Of a stretch of DNA of 64,000 nucleotides, positions 9,001-17,804 are shown in pieces. The position numbers were made by a program, and so were the translations under genes. The notes beneath the pieces are model-generated. The model had not been told where the DNA came from and did not search any database. It saw only the letters and a program-made list of their open reading frames with translations. The stretch comes from Kallipyga massiliensis ph2 (GTDB taxonomy: Bacteria > Bacillota > Clostridia > Tissierellales > Peptoniphilaceae): NCBI RefSeq assembly GCF_000311985.1, contig NZ_HE978585.1:124001-188000 (forward strand), written 5' to 3'. Within the stretch, counting starts at the first letter, position 1; the number at the start of each line of letters is the position of its first letter.

Positions 9001-9030
9001 ATTATAGCATGAGGAGAAAAGAGGGGCCAA
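9001..9030 (-). promoter_or_regulatory. Promoter of the metG operon
   Basis: The minus strand shows TTGGCC (9030-9025), an 18-base spacer and a consensus TATAAT (9006-9001), about 80 bases before the metG start. Only the -10 matches consensus fully. Confidence 0.6.
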
Positions 9031-9138
9031 CCCTTCCCCCAAAATCCGGATTTTTTTGGACCCCATTCCTTCCTCTCAAAGAGCCAGGTGGGGTCCGGCA
9101 GGGCCGCCATACCCCCTCAAACGGCCAAATCGCCGGAA

Positions 9139-9342
9139 AGGGCAGTATCCTCATACCCCTCCAAATGGCGAAAACATGAGGAAGGAGCGGTATTCCCATA
9201 CCCCTCCAAATGGCGAAAACATGGGGAAGGAGCGGTATTCCCATACCCCTCCAAATGGCGAAAACATGGGGAAGGGGCGGTATTCCCATACCCCTCCAAA
9301 TGGCGAAAACATGAGGAAGGAGCGGTATTCCCATACCGCCCC
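9139..9342. repeat. 45-bp hairpin repeat cluster A (five units)
   Basis: Five imperfect units repeat at exactly 45-bp spacing, with dyad cores beginning at 9139, 9184, 9229, 9274 and 9319. The core is GGAGCGGTAT, four bases, ATACCCCTCC, a near-perfect 10-bp hairpin. It is followed by AAATGGCGAAAACATG and a purine-rich joint. The period is a multiple of three, so several frames stay open across it on both strands; these are by-products and not genes. A second cluster of the same family lies in inverted orientation at 17805-18052. The remaining 8922-9470 gap holds the metG promoter and the terminator at 9418-9456. Confidence 0.9.
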
Positions 9343-9417
9343 AAATGACGAAATCGGCCGAACAAGGCGGCCGTCAGGAAGCTTCTGGGCTACCACCCCC
9401 TCCCTAGCCACAACAAA

Positions 9418-9456
9418 AAGGCTGTGTCGAACGATTCGCTCGTTCGACACAGCCTT
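9418..9456 (-). terminator. Strong intrinsic terminator of the 9.5-11.7 kb surface protein gene
   Basis: A perfect 17-bp stem (arms 9418-9434 and 9440-9456, loop TTCGC) is followed on the minus strand by a T-run. It begins 15 bases after the stop codon at 9471. Confidence 0.93.
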
Positions 9457-9470
9457 TTCTATGCTTGCTC

Positions 9471-11702
9471 TTACTTTAAAATGTCCAGAATGTCTTTTTC
9501 CAGAGAAACTTCCAAGCGGTCTGTTCCACCGATGATGTAGACCTTGGATAACTTATGCTTCTTCATGTAGTCCTGAATTTCCTTAGGCAGGAAGGACTTT
9601 CTGGAAAGAAGGATAGGATCCTCGGTCTTAGCAGCGACAGGCCCGATGGTCAGGGCATCCGGAAAGACCTCTCCGGAAGCCAGGTAGACCTGACGGGGGC
9701 TGGTCCGCACGTCATTGGCGATGAGGGCGGCGGTATCGTAGCGGTTATCGCCGTCATAGCGCTTGGTCAGTTTGGGCAGGACCTTTGCAAGGGAAGCGGC
9801 GACGGCCTTATTTCCGCCGGCAATGTCCACGGTCTTGATCTTGAGTGCCTTGATCATGTCATCCACACTCTTGGGCAAGGATTCCTTCCGGGTCAAGAGG
9901 ATGGGGGCCACTTTCTTTCCGGACAGGGGCGCAGAGGCCAGGGCATCGGGGAAGTCTTCTCCGGATGCCATGATGGCCTGATCAACGCTGCCAACCAGGC
10001 CGGCAACCCGCTTTGCCAGGAGGGCAGAGGTCTCATACCGGTCCTTGCCGCCAATCCGTTCGGCCTTGTCCTGGTCCAGTTTATCCAATTCCATCTTCAC
10101 CTCTTTGGAAAGGGCATTTTCCTGACCGACCAGGATGATGTCCTTGGCGCCCAGGCGGATGATTTCCTCCTTAGTCTCCTTCTCCAAATACTTGGGATTG
10201 TTGAGGAGGATGGGGCAATCCAGGATTCTCGCCAAGAGAGAGGCAGTCAAGGCATCCGGGTAGTCATCATTGCGAGCCACGATGACAAACTTGGAGTGAC
10301 CGAAGAAGCGGTCAGCGATCTTCCGGCTGGTATCGTCCCGGTCCTTGCCGCCGATCCGTTCGATTTCCGGCTTTTCTTCAGGCTTGGGTTGGGGTTGGGG
10401 TTGGGGTTGGGGTTGAGGCTGAGGATCAGGCGTTTTTTCCTTGAAATCAAGCTCTTCCACTTCTGACTCGGTAATGGGGATCTTGTACGCACTTACCCCA
10501 GTGTTTTTATAGTCCGTCTCAAATAAAGGCTGTTGAGCCGTAATGGAGCCGGAGATTTTAATGGGCTCTCCACCCTGGGCAATTTCCTTGGCAACCTCAT
10601 TCTTTACCGTGAAGCTTCCGCCGGCTAAAGAAAGAACCATATCGGATTGAATTTGTTCCATGGTTGCCGGGACGATTTTCTTGGCCTGACTGGAGGTATG
10701 GCCATTTCTCATGCGGGTACGGATGACATAGTCATATACCCGAACCTTATTACCGTCACCATCTACCATATAAGACTTGGTTCGGAAGGTCGTAGTCGGA
10801 TTATTGTCTTGGACTTTTTCATAGAGATTTGCAGGATCTGCACCAACGTCGATGTAGTCATCCTGGAAACCTAATAGGTTCCCTTCCGAATCTCTTGCCG
10901 AATAGATCTTGATGGGATAAAAAGAATAGCTGGTAAAGGCAATATCAAACTCATCCGGGAGTTCCAACCTTTTATCAAAGGAGACGTGGAGGTCAACGAC
11001 GGAGATTTTTCCGTCCACCTTATTCATCTCCCCCCATTCTGATTTGTTATCAAAGGCTCCAACCCAAGCGTTTTTATAAATTGCTGCTTGTAAAAAAGGA
11101 TTCATGGAAAAAACAGCATCTAAACGGTTGATTTTGTAATTCACACCGGGAAGGTAATCCGCCACCGTTTTATCCTGATAAGCCTTCTTCCCCTCATCAT
11201 AGACCTTCTCCGGGTTACTCGGGCTCACAAAGTCCGACCCGGAAACCTGGTCATTGATGGCAATTTTATTTAAATCCGATTTATAGCCGGTCAATAAGTT
11301 GAGAGCATTTGCCCTCATCTCATACAATTCAGATCCGGGCTTTATCCCGGCATGAATCAAGTCAGAAACAGTATCCCTGTTAAAAAAGAGATGACCCTGA
11401 CCATCCTCAATATAATCCTTGTTATCGGACCAGCCAATAAAATAGTTTTTGGTGATACTGCTTCCTGATTTCGGAATGGCTCCGTTCAAACCTACTTCCG
11501 CATCTGAAGATGGAAAACTAACCGTTGTCTTTACCTGTTTTCCCTTATCATTGGTATAAACAAAAGTATATTCGACAGGAAAGGTAACTTCCTCTTCCGT
11601 TCCTTCAGCAAGGACAGGCTGCTGACCCGGAAAGACCAAGCCTAAGACCATTGCGACAATAAATAGCCACGATACAAATCGACGACATTTTTGCGAACTC
11701 AT
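9471..11702 (-). CDS. Secreted protein with three C-terminal cell wall-binding repeats
   Basis: The 743-residue protein starts with a signal peptide (basic MSSQKCRR, hydrophobic stretch, cleavage near VLAEG). A roughly 380-residue extracellular region follows that I do not recognise beyond an initial module with TFVYTNDKGK. Next comes a flexible Pro-Gln repeat linker of alternating P and Q. Three cell wall-binding repeat 2 units follow, with RIGGKDRDDTSRK, RIGGKDRYETSALL and RYDGDNRYDTAALI. These domains fix it non-covalently to the wall. AAAGGAGGCAAA precedes the ATG at 11702; the frame remains open upstream but without signal-peptide logic. A strong terminator follows. A 100-base gap separates it from the frameshifted adhesin upstream, so the two may be cotranscribed. 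Confidence 0.87.
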   Translation of the reverse strand: MSSQKCRRFVSWLFIVAMVLGLVFPGQQPVLAEGTEEEVTFPVEYTFVYTNDKGKQVKTTVSFPSSDAEVGLNGAIPKSGSSITKNYFIGWSDNKDYIEDGQGHLFFNRDTVSDLIHAGIKPGSELYEMRANALNLLTGYKSDLNKIAINDQVSGSDFVSPSNPEKVYDEGKKAYQDKTVADYLPGVNYKINRLDAVFSMNPFLQAAIYKNAWVGAFDNKSEWGEMNKVDGKISVVDLHVSFDKRLELPDEFDIAFTSYSFYPIKIYSARDSEGNLLGFQDDYIDVGADPANLYEKVQDNNPTTTFRTKSYMVDGDGNKVRVYDYVIRTRMRNGHTSSQAKKIVPATMEQIQSDMVLSLAGGSFTVKNEVAKEIAQGGEPIKISGSITAQQPLFETDYKNTGVSAYKIPITESEVEELDFKEKTPDPQPQPQPQPQPQPKPEEKPEIERIGGKDRDDTSRKIADRFFGHSKFVIVARNDDYPDALTASLLARILDCPILLNNPKYLEKETKEEIIRLGAKDIILVGQENALSKEVKMELDKLDQDKAERIGGKDRYETSALLAKRVAGLVGSVDQAIMASGEDFPDALASAPLSGKKVAPILLTRKESLPKSVDDMIKALKIKTVDIAGGNKAVAASLAKVLPKLTKRYDGDNRYDTAALIANDVRTSPRQVYLASGEVFPDALTIGPVAAKTEDPILLSRKSFLPKEIQDYMKKHKLSKVYIIGGTDRLEVSLEKDILDILK

Positions 11703-11802
11703 TTTGCCTCCTTTTGCTCCACTTACTTTCTTAAGTGTTTGCCGTTTTCCTCTGCCGGTGGCTCGAAGGATACCCTCCGAGCCCACCGACCCGTCCTCCC
11801 TA

Positions 11803-13567
11803 TTACCGGGTTTCCTTTCTTCTTTTCACCTGGACATAGACCAGTCCAGCCATTGTTCCAATGAGGATAAGAGCCCAGACCACCAGGTCCGTCCGGTCTC
11901 CCGTGTTGGGTGATAGGGGCTTCTTCTCCGGCTTCTTTTCGACTTCCTTCTTGCCCTCTTTCGGTTTTTCGGCGGGCTTGGTCGGTTCTTCTTTCGTCTC
12001 TTCTACCTGTCCGGGCTCTACCGGGGGCGCCGGATCTTCCGGGACCTCAGGCGTATCCGGAATAGAGGGCGCCGGAGGTCTATTGGGCGACAGCTCCCAG
12101 CTGCCGTAAATCTTCTCATCCAGATTTACCGGATGACCCGGTTTGGCCGGATCATTGGTAGCTCTAGCAAAGAGGGCCATTCTTGTGGTATTGGCCGGCT
12201 CCTCTGAAGACTTTTCCGCAAAGAGGGGTTTGGTGAGTTCCTTGTCCTCAAACCAACCCTTGAAGGTCCAGGTCCCCCGAGAATCCTTCACTGGACTCTC
12301 GGGATAGAGGGGCTTGAGCCCTTGGTTGAGCAAATACTTTGTCTCATCAACAGGGGCTTTCACGCTGTTAGGACTATCCCCCACAAATTCATAAGTCACC
12401 TTGTGGTAAATGGGCTGGTTCTTCAGGGTGATCTCCACCTTCTCTTTTTGGAGCTCATTTTCCGGGGGCGTATACTTTACCGCATCCCCTCCGATGCCTT
12501 GGATGACATCGGCATACTTTGTGGTTTGGTGATAGAAGGTATAGGTGAAGCTGGCTGTCGGTTCACTAGTAAAGAGAACCCAATGTTCTTTGTAAATCCC
12601 CTGCTTTGGATCCTCTTCATTGTTGGATCGATAGATTTTTGGATTTTTCTCATCAGGCGAGATATTCTTCCCATATAAAACACGGTAATTGCCGGGGTTA
12701 TCCAAGCCCACTCCCTGAGTACCATCAATATCAACAACGGCAATAATCGGACGAACTTCAACCGGATCCCCAGTCGCATGATCCTTAAAATCTACCCGGA
12801 GCCTTGCATCGTTAAGTCGATAGCAAAACCAAGGCTTATCCTTCAAAAATCCATAAATCGTATAGTTATACCACTGAATCTTCTCTTTTGGATTCCCATT
12901 GGGGTCCTTAAAAGACTCGAAAGTGATATCGACATCCACCCAATTACCGGTTTTCCCATCCTTGAACAATTTTTCATAATAGAGATGGTCACCGGCGGCA
13001 AACCAATCCTTCTCCGTGATCTGACTTTTTTCCTCAATATACTTCGTTTCGGGACTTGCGGTGATCACAGAGGCCGTTGTCATTTTTTCCACCATCTTGG
13101 CAAGCTGGACGGTCTCATTCATTTCCTGCTCTTCTTTGGTGAGAATGAACTTTTTTACCGCTTCATAATCCCAATGGTCACCCAGCATCTGTAATAGAGT
13201 CTTTCAGTGCTCCCTCATAGGCCGCATTATGCTTTATCTGCTCCTCAATGGCCTTATCCAGCTTAGCAATTTCTTCCGTATTGTGGTCCGCTAGCTTGTT
13301 CATCAAGCCATTCGCTTCAGCATCTCTCACATGGACCGGAGCTTCCTTAACTTCACGTAAAGTCACTTCAACACCAAGGTCCTTGGCTTCTTTTATCTTC
13401 TTCTCTAAAGAGCCTTGATTGTCCACGGTGAGGTATCCATTTGCATCATACTCGACACCTTCCGGATCAGGAATCTTCTCTGCCAGGCTTATGGGAGCCA
13501 ATCCTGCGATGATGGCGAAAACCAACATAAAGCAGACGATTCTCCCCCAGCCTCCTCTTCCTTTCAT
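11803..13567 (-). pseudogene. LPXTG-type surface adhesin split by a frameshift
   Basis: Two overlapping frames together make one protein. The first (13567-13178) has a ribosome site AAGGAGGAGATC, a signal peptide (hydrophobic core ending ISLAEK) and a helical region. It stops after KDSITDAG. The second (13188-11803) continues with GDHWDYEAVKKF, an adhesin-like beta-rich domain and a SHIRT-like domain (HKVTYEFVGDSP to GTWTFKGWF). A Pro/Glu/Lys-rich stalk and a sortase signal LSPNTG with membrane helix and RRKE tail complete it. Removing one G from the GGG at about 13181-13179 rejoins them. It may be a true pseudogene, a phase-variable gene or a sequence error. The joined protein would be about 588 residues and covalently anchored by sortase. 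Confidence 0.8.
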
Positions 13568-13659
13568 GATCTCCTCCTTGAAATAAAATGTAAAAAACTG
13601 AATGATACTAATAGTTTACCACACCTACGCAAAGGCTAGTGGTGGGATTCTTCGATAAA

Positions 13660-13692
13660 AAAATGGTCCGGCCCAATGGACCAGACCATTTT
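13660..13692 (-). terminator. Terminator of the coiled-coil 3D-domain protein gene
   Basis: A 9-bp stem (AAAATGGTC / GACCATTTT) with T-rich ends lies just downstream of the stop at 13704 on the minus strand. Confidence 0.75.
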
Positions 13693-13703
13693 CAATTTAT
13701 CTC

Positions 13704-14813
13704 TTACCGAGTGTAGACATCAAAGTGGTTGCCGGTGGTTCCCCGGTCATAGACCTTGCCCCAGTAACCGAAGGGGGTGGGGATGACGGTGCCCTTGGGG
13801 GCGGAGTTGGCGAGTACGATGTAGCCATCCTTATCCGCAACAAAACCGTCAGCGTTGACGTGACGTCCGGGGATCCGGAGACCACGACCGGGCAGGACCC
13901 GTTGGGAGTAGTAAGTAAATTTATAGCCATTCCAGCGGATGACACCGTGGAAAGTCAGATTCCGTAAGGAATACAGGCGTGGAGCCTGGTTTTCTTTCTG
14001 GGCAGCTTCTTTAGCCGCTTTTTCTTCGGCAGCCTTCTTTTCAGCGGCTTCTTTGGCGGCTTTTTCTTCGGCAGCCTTCTTTTCAGCCGCTTCTTTGGCG
14101 GCCTTTTCTTCAGCAGCCTTTTCTTCATCTTCCTTCTTGGCCGCTTCTTCGGCGGCTTTCTTCTCCGCCGCTTCCTTTGCCGCTTTTTCTTCGGCAGCCT
14201 TCTTTTCCGCTTCCTTCTTGGCGGCCTCTTCGGCAGCTTTCTTCTCCGCTGCTTCCTTTGCCGCTTTTTCCTGGGCAGCCTTCTTCTCGGCTTCCTTCTT
14301 GGCGGACTCTTCGGCGGCTTTCTTCTCGGCCGCTTCCTGGGCCGCTTTTTCTTCGGCAGCCTTCTTCTCGGCTTCCTTCTTGGCGGCTTCTTCAGCGGCC
14401 TTCTTGTCATTAGCCGAAGGATCAACCTTCTTTTCTACAGGAGCCGGGGCTTCCTCAGCCTTGGTCTCCATCGAAACCGACTCCGCTTGGGGAAGAGCTT
14501 CTTCTTTGACTTCCTTGTCTTTATCGACTTTTTTTGCGACTTTCACGGCTTCTTCCGCCGCTTCGATTTTCTTGGTCTCGCCCGCCTTCTTCACCTCTAC
14601 GGTGACCGGGGCTTGGTCGAGAAGGGTCATCGCTTGATCTTTTTCCTGAAGATCTTGCTGACCATCGACCTGACGAATAAAAGAGGATTCCAGGGCGTAG
14701 TTGGCGCGAGCGTCATTGGTTTGATCCTGACCAAAATAGCCTAGCCCGGCCACGGTCAAAATCCCGCATGTTCCCACCAATCCGACTAAGGATCCCAGCT
14801 TCTTTTTATCCAT
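13704..14813 (-). CDS. Secreted Ala/Glu/Lys coiled-coil protein with C-terminal 3D-like barrel
   Basis: This 369-residue protein has a membrane-spanning N-terminus (LGSLVGLVGTCGILTVAGLG), then an acidic/basic linker. About 150 residues of near-perfect KKAAEEAAKKEAE-type heptads follow, a long rigid helix. The last 75 residues (from NLTFHGVIRWNGYKFTYYSQ) resemble a 3D/double-psi beta-barrel domain, with GFVADKDGYIVLA, PKGTVIPTPFG and a final HFDVYTR. In 3D-type proteins such Asp-rich barrels cleave or bind peptidoglycan. I see the usual closing Asp but cannot confirm catalysis. The ATG at 14813 has GAGGAG five bases upstream; a GTG two codons earlier is less likely. The helix probably spaces the barrel away from the membrane through the wall. 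Confidence 0.75.
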   Translation of the reverse strand: MDKKKLGSLVGLVGTCGILTVAGLGYFGQDQTNDARANYALESSFIRQVDGQQDLQEKDQAMTLLDQAPVTVEVKKAGETKKIEAAEEAVKVAKKVDKDKEVKEEALPQAESVSMETKAEEAPAPVEKKVDPSANDKKAAEEAAKKEAEKKAAEEKAAQEAAEKKAAEESAKKEAEKKAAQEKAAKEAAEKKAAEEAAKKEAEKKAAEEKAAKEAAEKKAAEEAAKKEDEEKAAEEKAAKEAAEKKAAEEKAAKEAAEKKAAEEKAAKEAAQKENQAPRLYSLRNLTFHGVIRWNGYKFTYYSQRVLPGRGLRIPGRHVNADGFVADKDGYIVLANSAPKGTVIPTPFGYWGKVYDRGTTGNHFDVYTR

Positions 14814-14931
14814 TTTCACTCCTCATGTTTTCCGGAGGTCACAGAAATTGACCCCTTTGCATGTTCTCTGCGAACTATGATAGCAGAAAAGTTACAAAAA
14901 GGTCAAGAGAAAGTTACAAAAAAAAGACAAG

Positions 14932-14956
14932 AAAAAAGCCCGGCAAAAAACCGGGC
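14932..14956 (-). terminator. Terminator of the MFS transporter gene
   Basis: GCCCGG, a seven-base loop and CCGGGC are followed by six T residues on the minus strand, about 35 bases after the stop codon at 14991. Confidence 0.8.
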
Positions 14957-14990
14957 CTCATGGCGAAGAATCTCGCCTATTCACTGGCTT

Positions 14991-16205
14991 TCAGGTCCGG
15001 ACCCCTTTTGCCTTTTGGAAAGCCCGGAGAACAATGGCAGTTCCCAGGACAGAAAGGGCCGTCATGAGATAGAGGGTGGATGAGACCCCCAGGAACTGGA
15101 TGGTCGCCCCACCAAAGAGGGCCCCCATGGCCCCGCCGATAGACTGGACGGCGATCCCGATCCCCTGGGCCCGGGTCTTCTCCCGAACCGTGACGGTCCC
15201 GGCAGCGAAATAGGCCAAGGCCGGGGTGAATAGGCCAAAGGAAAAGAATTGGATGGCCTGGGAGAAGTAGACCATGGCCATGGAGGTGGCCAGGGCCAGG
15301 ATAAAGTGCTTGATGGTGAAGGCCAGGGCGGCCGTCTTGATCCAGAAGGCGTCCCCCCTCTTCTCCCGAATCCTGGAATAGAAGATCATAGCCGGCATCT
15401 CGGACAGGGCGGAGAGCATCATGGCAATGCCCAGGTGTCCGGGGTCCCCATGGACCCGGTCGATGACGAAGGCCATGTAATTATTGATCATGGTGTGGCC
15501 GATGAAGATCAGGGAGAAACCCACCAGGATACCCAGAAAAACGGGATATTGGTGGAGGAGGGAGGGGGACTCCTCCGATGAGCCCCCCTCCGAACCCGGC
15601 AGGGTCTTCCTTCCTCTCCTCTTGGGGATGGCCGGGAGGGTGAGGATGATGAGGCCGGTAGCCAGGAGGGCGAAGACCTCCACCCAGAGGAGGTGGTCGA
15701 TGGGGGCCGTCTTGACATAAAAGCCCAAGAGGAGGGAGGTGATGGCAAAGCCGATGGACCCCACCCCCCGAATGATGGAGAAGTGAAGGCGGTGGCCCAT
15801 TTCCTCATAGGTCATGGTCATGGTATTAAGAACGGTTTGAACGGAGATGAGGTTGACGGCTTGGACCAGAAAGGCAAAAAAGATATAGGCCTTGGGCAGG
15901 TTGGCAACCAGAAGGGGGGCCATGGTGATGGCCGATAGGGCAATCTGTCCCAGGGCTAAACTCTTGAGAGCCGGGCCATCGGGCCGGTCCGCCCACCGGG
16001 CCAGGAGGTCCTGAAGAAAGGCCGCGGACAGGTTGCCCAGGCCCAACATAATCCCGATGGTCAGGGGGGCGAAGCCCTTGGAGGACATGTAGAGGGCCGC
16101 GAACATGATCACGGCACAATAGGCCATGAAAAAGAGGAAGTTCATGGCCATTGCTTGTATGTTGAGCTTTCGATCTTGTGCGGCGTCTGCCATCCTAATC
16201 TCCAT
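14991..16205 (-). CDS. MFS permease (MFS_1-like family)
   Basis: The 404-residue protein has about twelve predicted membrane segments split by a charged central loop (KRRGRKTLPGSEGG, near residue 200). This is the usual 6+6 layout of the major facilitator superfamily. GIMLGLGNLSAAFLQDLLARWADR matches the first cytoplasmic loop signature. Overall it resembles the MFS_1-like group, which includes nucleoside and phenylpropionate transporters; the substrate cannot be assigned. AAGGAAGAAA precedes the ATG at 16205. It follows tyrS by 57 bases, where a GGCCGG/CCGGCC hairpin without T-run is seen, so readthrough from tyrS is possible. It ends at a terminator. Confidence 0.82.
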   Translation of the reverse strand: MEIRMADAAQDRKLNIQAMAMNFLFFMAYCAVIMFAALYMSSKGFAPLTIGIMLGLGNLSAAFLQDLLARWADRPDGPALKSLALGQIALSAITMAPLLVANLPKAYIFFAFLVQAVNLISVQTVLNTMTMTYEEMGHRLHFSIIRGVGSIGFAITSLLLGFYVKTAPIDHLLWVEVFALLATGLIILTLPAIPKRRGRKTLPGSEGGSSEESPSLLHQYPVFLGILVGFSLIFIGHTMINNYMAFVIDRVHGDPGHLGIAMMLSALSEMPAMIFYSRIREKRGDAFWIKTAALAFTIKHFILALATSMAMVYFSQAIQFFSFGLFTPALAYFAAGTVTVREKTRAQGIGIAVQSIGGAMGALFGGATIQFLGVSSTLYLMTALSVLGTAIVLRAFQKAKGVRT

Positions 16206-16262
16206 TTTCTTCCTTATATATAGAGCGAGGGGCCGGAAACCGCCGGCCGATGAATCCCTCGA

Positions 16263-17507
16263 CTAGCGGGCAACCACCCGGAGGTAAACTTTCTTTCCCT
16301 TTTTTACGGTGATTCCTTCCTGGAGACGGGCCTTGGCAATCTCCACCCCGGGATCGGTCACCTTCTCATCGTCGATGGTGATCCCTCCCTGCTGGACCAG
16401 GCGGCGGGCTTCCCCGTTGGACTTGGTCAATCCGGCCTGGGTCAGGAGATTCAGAAGGCCCAGGCTCTCCCCTTCCACCTCAATCTCCTGGCTGGGCATA
16501 TCCTCATGGTCCATGCCGGAGGAAAAGAGGGAGTGGGAGGTTTCCAGGGCCCGGTCGGCCGCTTCCTGACCATGGACCAGCTTGGTCACCTCATAGGCCA
16601 GGGTTTCCTTGGACTGGTTGATCCGCTCATCCCGGTAGGCCCCCAGCTCCTTGCACTTGGCCGTGGGGAGGAAGGTCAGCTGGAGGAGGAACTTCTCCAC
16701 ATCCCGGTCGTCGACATTGCGCATGTATTGGAAGAGGTCGTAGGCCGAGGTCTTCTCCTCATCCAGCCATACAGCCCCCTTCATGGACTTGCCCATCTTG
16801 ACCCCGTCCGCCGTGGTCAGGAGCTTGAAGGTCAAGCCGAAAGCCTGCTCGTTCTCCGCCTTACGGATGAGGTCGGCCCCGCCGATGATGTTGGCCCACT
16901 GGTCCGATCCGCCCAGCTGGAGCCGGCAGCCTTCCTCCCGGAAGAGGACCAGGAAGTCATAGGACTGGAGGAGCATGTAGGAAAACTCGAAGAAGGTCAG
17001 ACCCCCCTCCGCCAGGCGGTTCTTGTAGGCATCCTTTTTGACCATCTCACCGACGTTGAAATGAACCCCCACATCCCGCATAAATTCCAGGTAGTTGAGC
17101 TGGAGGAGCCAGTCCTTATTGTTTCGGATGTAGCCCTTGCCGTCCTCAAAATCCAGGAAACGTCCCATCTGCTCCGCAAACCGGTCCGCATTATGCTGGA
17201 TGGTTTCCTTGGTCATGAGGGTCCGCATATCCGACCGCCCGGAGGGGTCCCCGATCATGGTCGTCCCACCCCCAAGCAAGGCAATCGGCACCATCCCATG
17301 AGCCTGCATCCGCATCATGACCATAATCTGGATGAAATGGCCGATGGTCAGGGAATCCGCCGTCGCATCAAAGCCGATGTAGAACTTCCTCCCCGGCTGG
17401 GACAAATATTCCCGAAGGCCCGCCTCATCCGTCGTATTGTCAAAATATCCCCTCTCCTTCAATTCATCGACGATATTCTCATGTTCCATCTCATACTTCA
17501 TCACCAT
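16263..17507 (-). CDS. tyrS: Tyrosine-tRNA ligase
   Basis: This 414-residue class I synthetase charges tRNA-Tyr. It shows the HIGH-region motif FDATADSLTIGHFIQ, the substrate motif GGGTTMIGDPSGRSDMR, QLGGSDQWANI and the KMSKS-loop variant KMGKSMKGAVWLDE. A C-terminal S4 RNA-binding domain (from about residue 345, NGEARRLVQQGGITI) is present. GGAGG six bases before the ATG fixes the start. Upstream is a T-box leader with terminator, so expression is expected to rise when tRNA-Tyr is uncharged. A further GC-rich hairpin (17539-17562) lies between the T-box terminator and the ribosome site. Confidence 0.96.
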   Translation of the reverse strand: MVMKYEMEHENIVDELKERGYFDNTTDEAGLREYLSQPGRKFYIGFDATADSLTIGHFIQIMVMMRMQAHGMVPIALLGGGTTMIGDPSGRSDMRTLMTKETIQHNADRFAEQMGRFLDFEDGKGYIRNNKDWLLQLNYLEFMRDVGVHFNVGEMVKKDAYKNRLAEGGLTFFEFSYMLLQSYDFLVLFREEGCRLQLGGSDQWANIIGGADLIRKAENEQAFGLTFKLLTTADGVKMGKSMKGAVWLDEEKTSAYDLFQYMRNVDDRDVEKFLLQLTFLPTAKCKELGAYRDERINQSKETLAYEVTKLVHGQEAADRALETSHSLFSSGMDHEDMPSQEIEVEGESLGLLNLLTQAGLTKSNGEARRLVQQGGITIDDEKVTDPGVEIAKARLQEGITVKKGKKVYLRVVAR

Positions 17508-17580
17508 AGAATCCTCCGATCATGCGACGGCTGCCATAGGCCGGCTTGGGTTCAGCCGGGCCATGAGCCTGTCCCTTCAT

Positions 17581-17716
17581 AAAAAATGCTCCGACACTGA
17601 AAGGGCGCATTCGCGGTACCACCTTTCTTTGCCGAAGCCTCATGATGGATAAAGGCATCACCCTGGCCCGCTCCCGTTTTGTAAGAACGCTCATCGCTGG
17701 CCTTCCATTAAAGATG
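17581..17716 (-). promoter_or_regulatory. Short T-box riboswitch upstream of tyrS
   Basis: On the minus strand the conserved T-box AAAGGTGGTACCGCG occupies 17626-17612. Flanking AAAG/CTTT and GCG/CGC pairs form the antiterminator. A competing terminator AATGCGCC ... GGAGCATT ends in TTTTTT (17611-17581). Upstream, a small hairpin CGTT/AACG carries TTAC in its loop, offering UAC (Tyr) as a specifier triplet. The leader from the predicted start to the T-box is only about 90 bases, so a full-length Stem I with AG-bulge and distal loops does not fit. Regulation by uncharged tRNA-Tyr is inferred from family knowledge. Confidence 0.85.
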
Positions 17717-17721
17717 AAACT

Positions 17722-17750
17722 AGTGTAGCAAAGGGGGGCAAAAAAAACAA
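17722..17750 (-). promoter_or_regulatory. Promoter of the tyrS T-box leader
   Basis: TTGTTT (17750-17745), 17 bases, then TACACT (17727-17722) on the minus strand. Both boxes match four or five of six consensus positions, and the predicted start is just before the T-box leader. Confidence 0.6.
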
Positions 17751-17804
17751 GAGCCCGGGACCAGATGGCCGGGATTCCCCTCCCACCCGCCGTTTTCGTC
17801 ATTC

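Noticed and set aside
9056-9535. Plus-strand frame of 159 residues and several other frames across the 45-bp repeats, encoding 15-residue repeats
   Set aside because: Frames are open on both strands only because the repeat is 45 bp without stops; no ribosome site or conserved protein signal.
13939-14637. Long plus-strand frame rich in Ala/Ser/Phe
   Set aside because: It is the antisense of the KKAAEE-type heptad codons of the minus-strand coiled-coil gene; no ribosome site.
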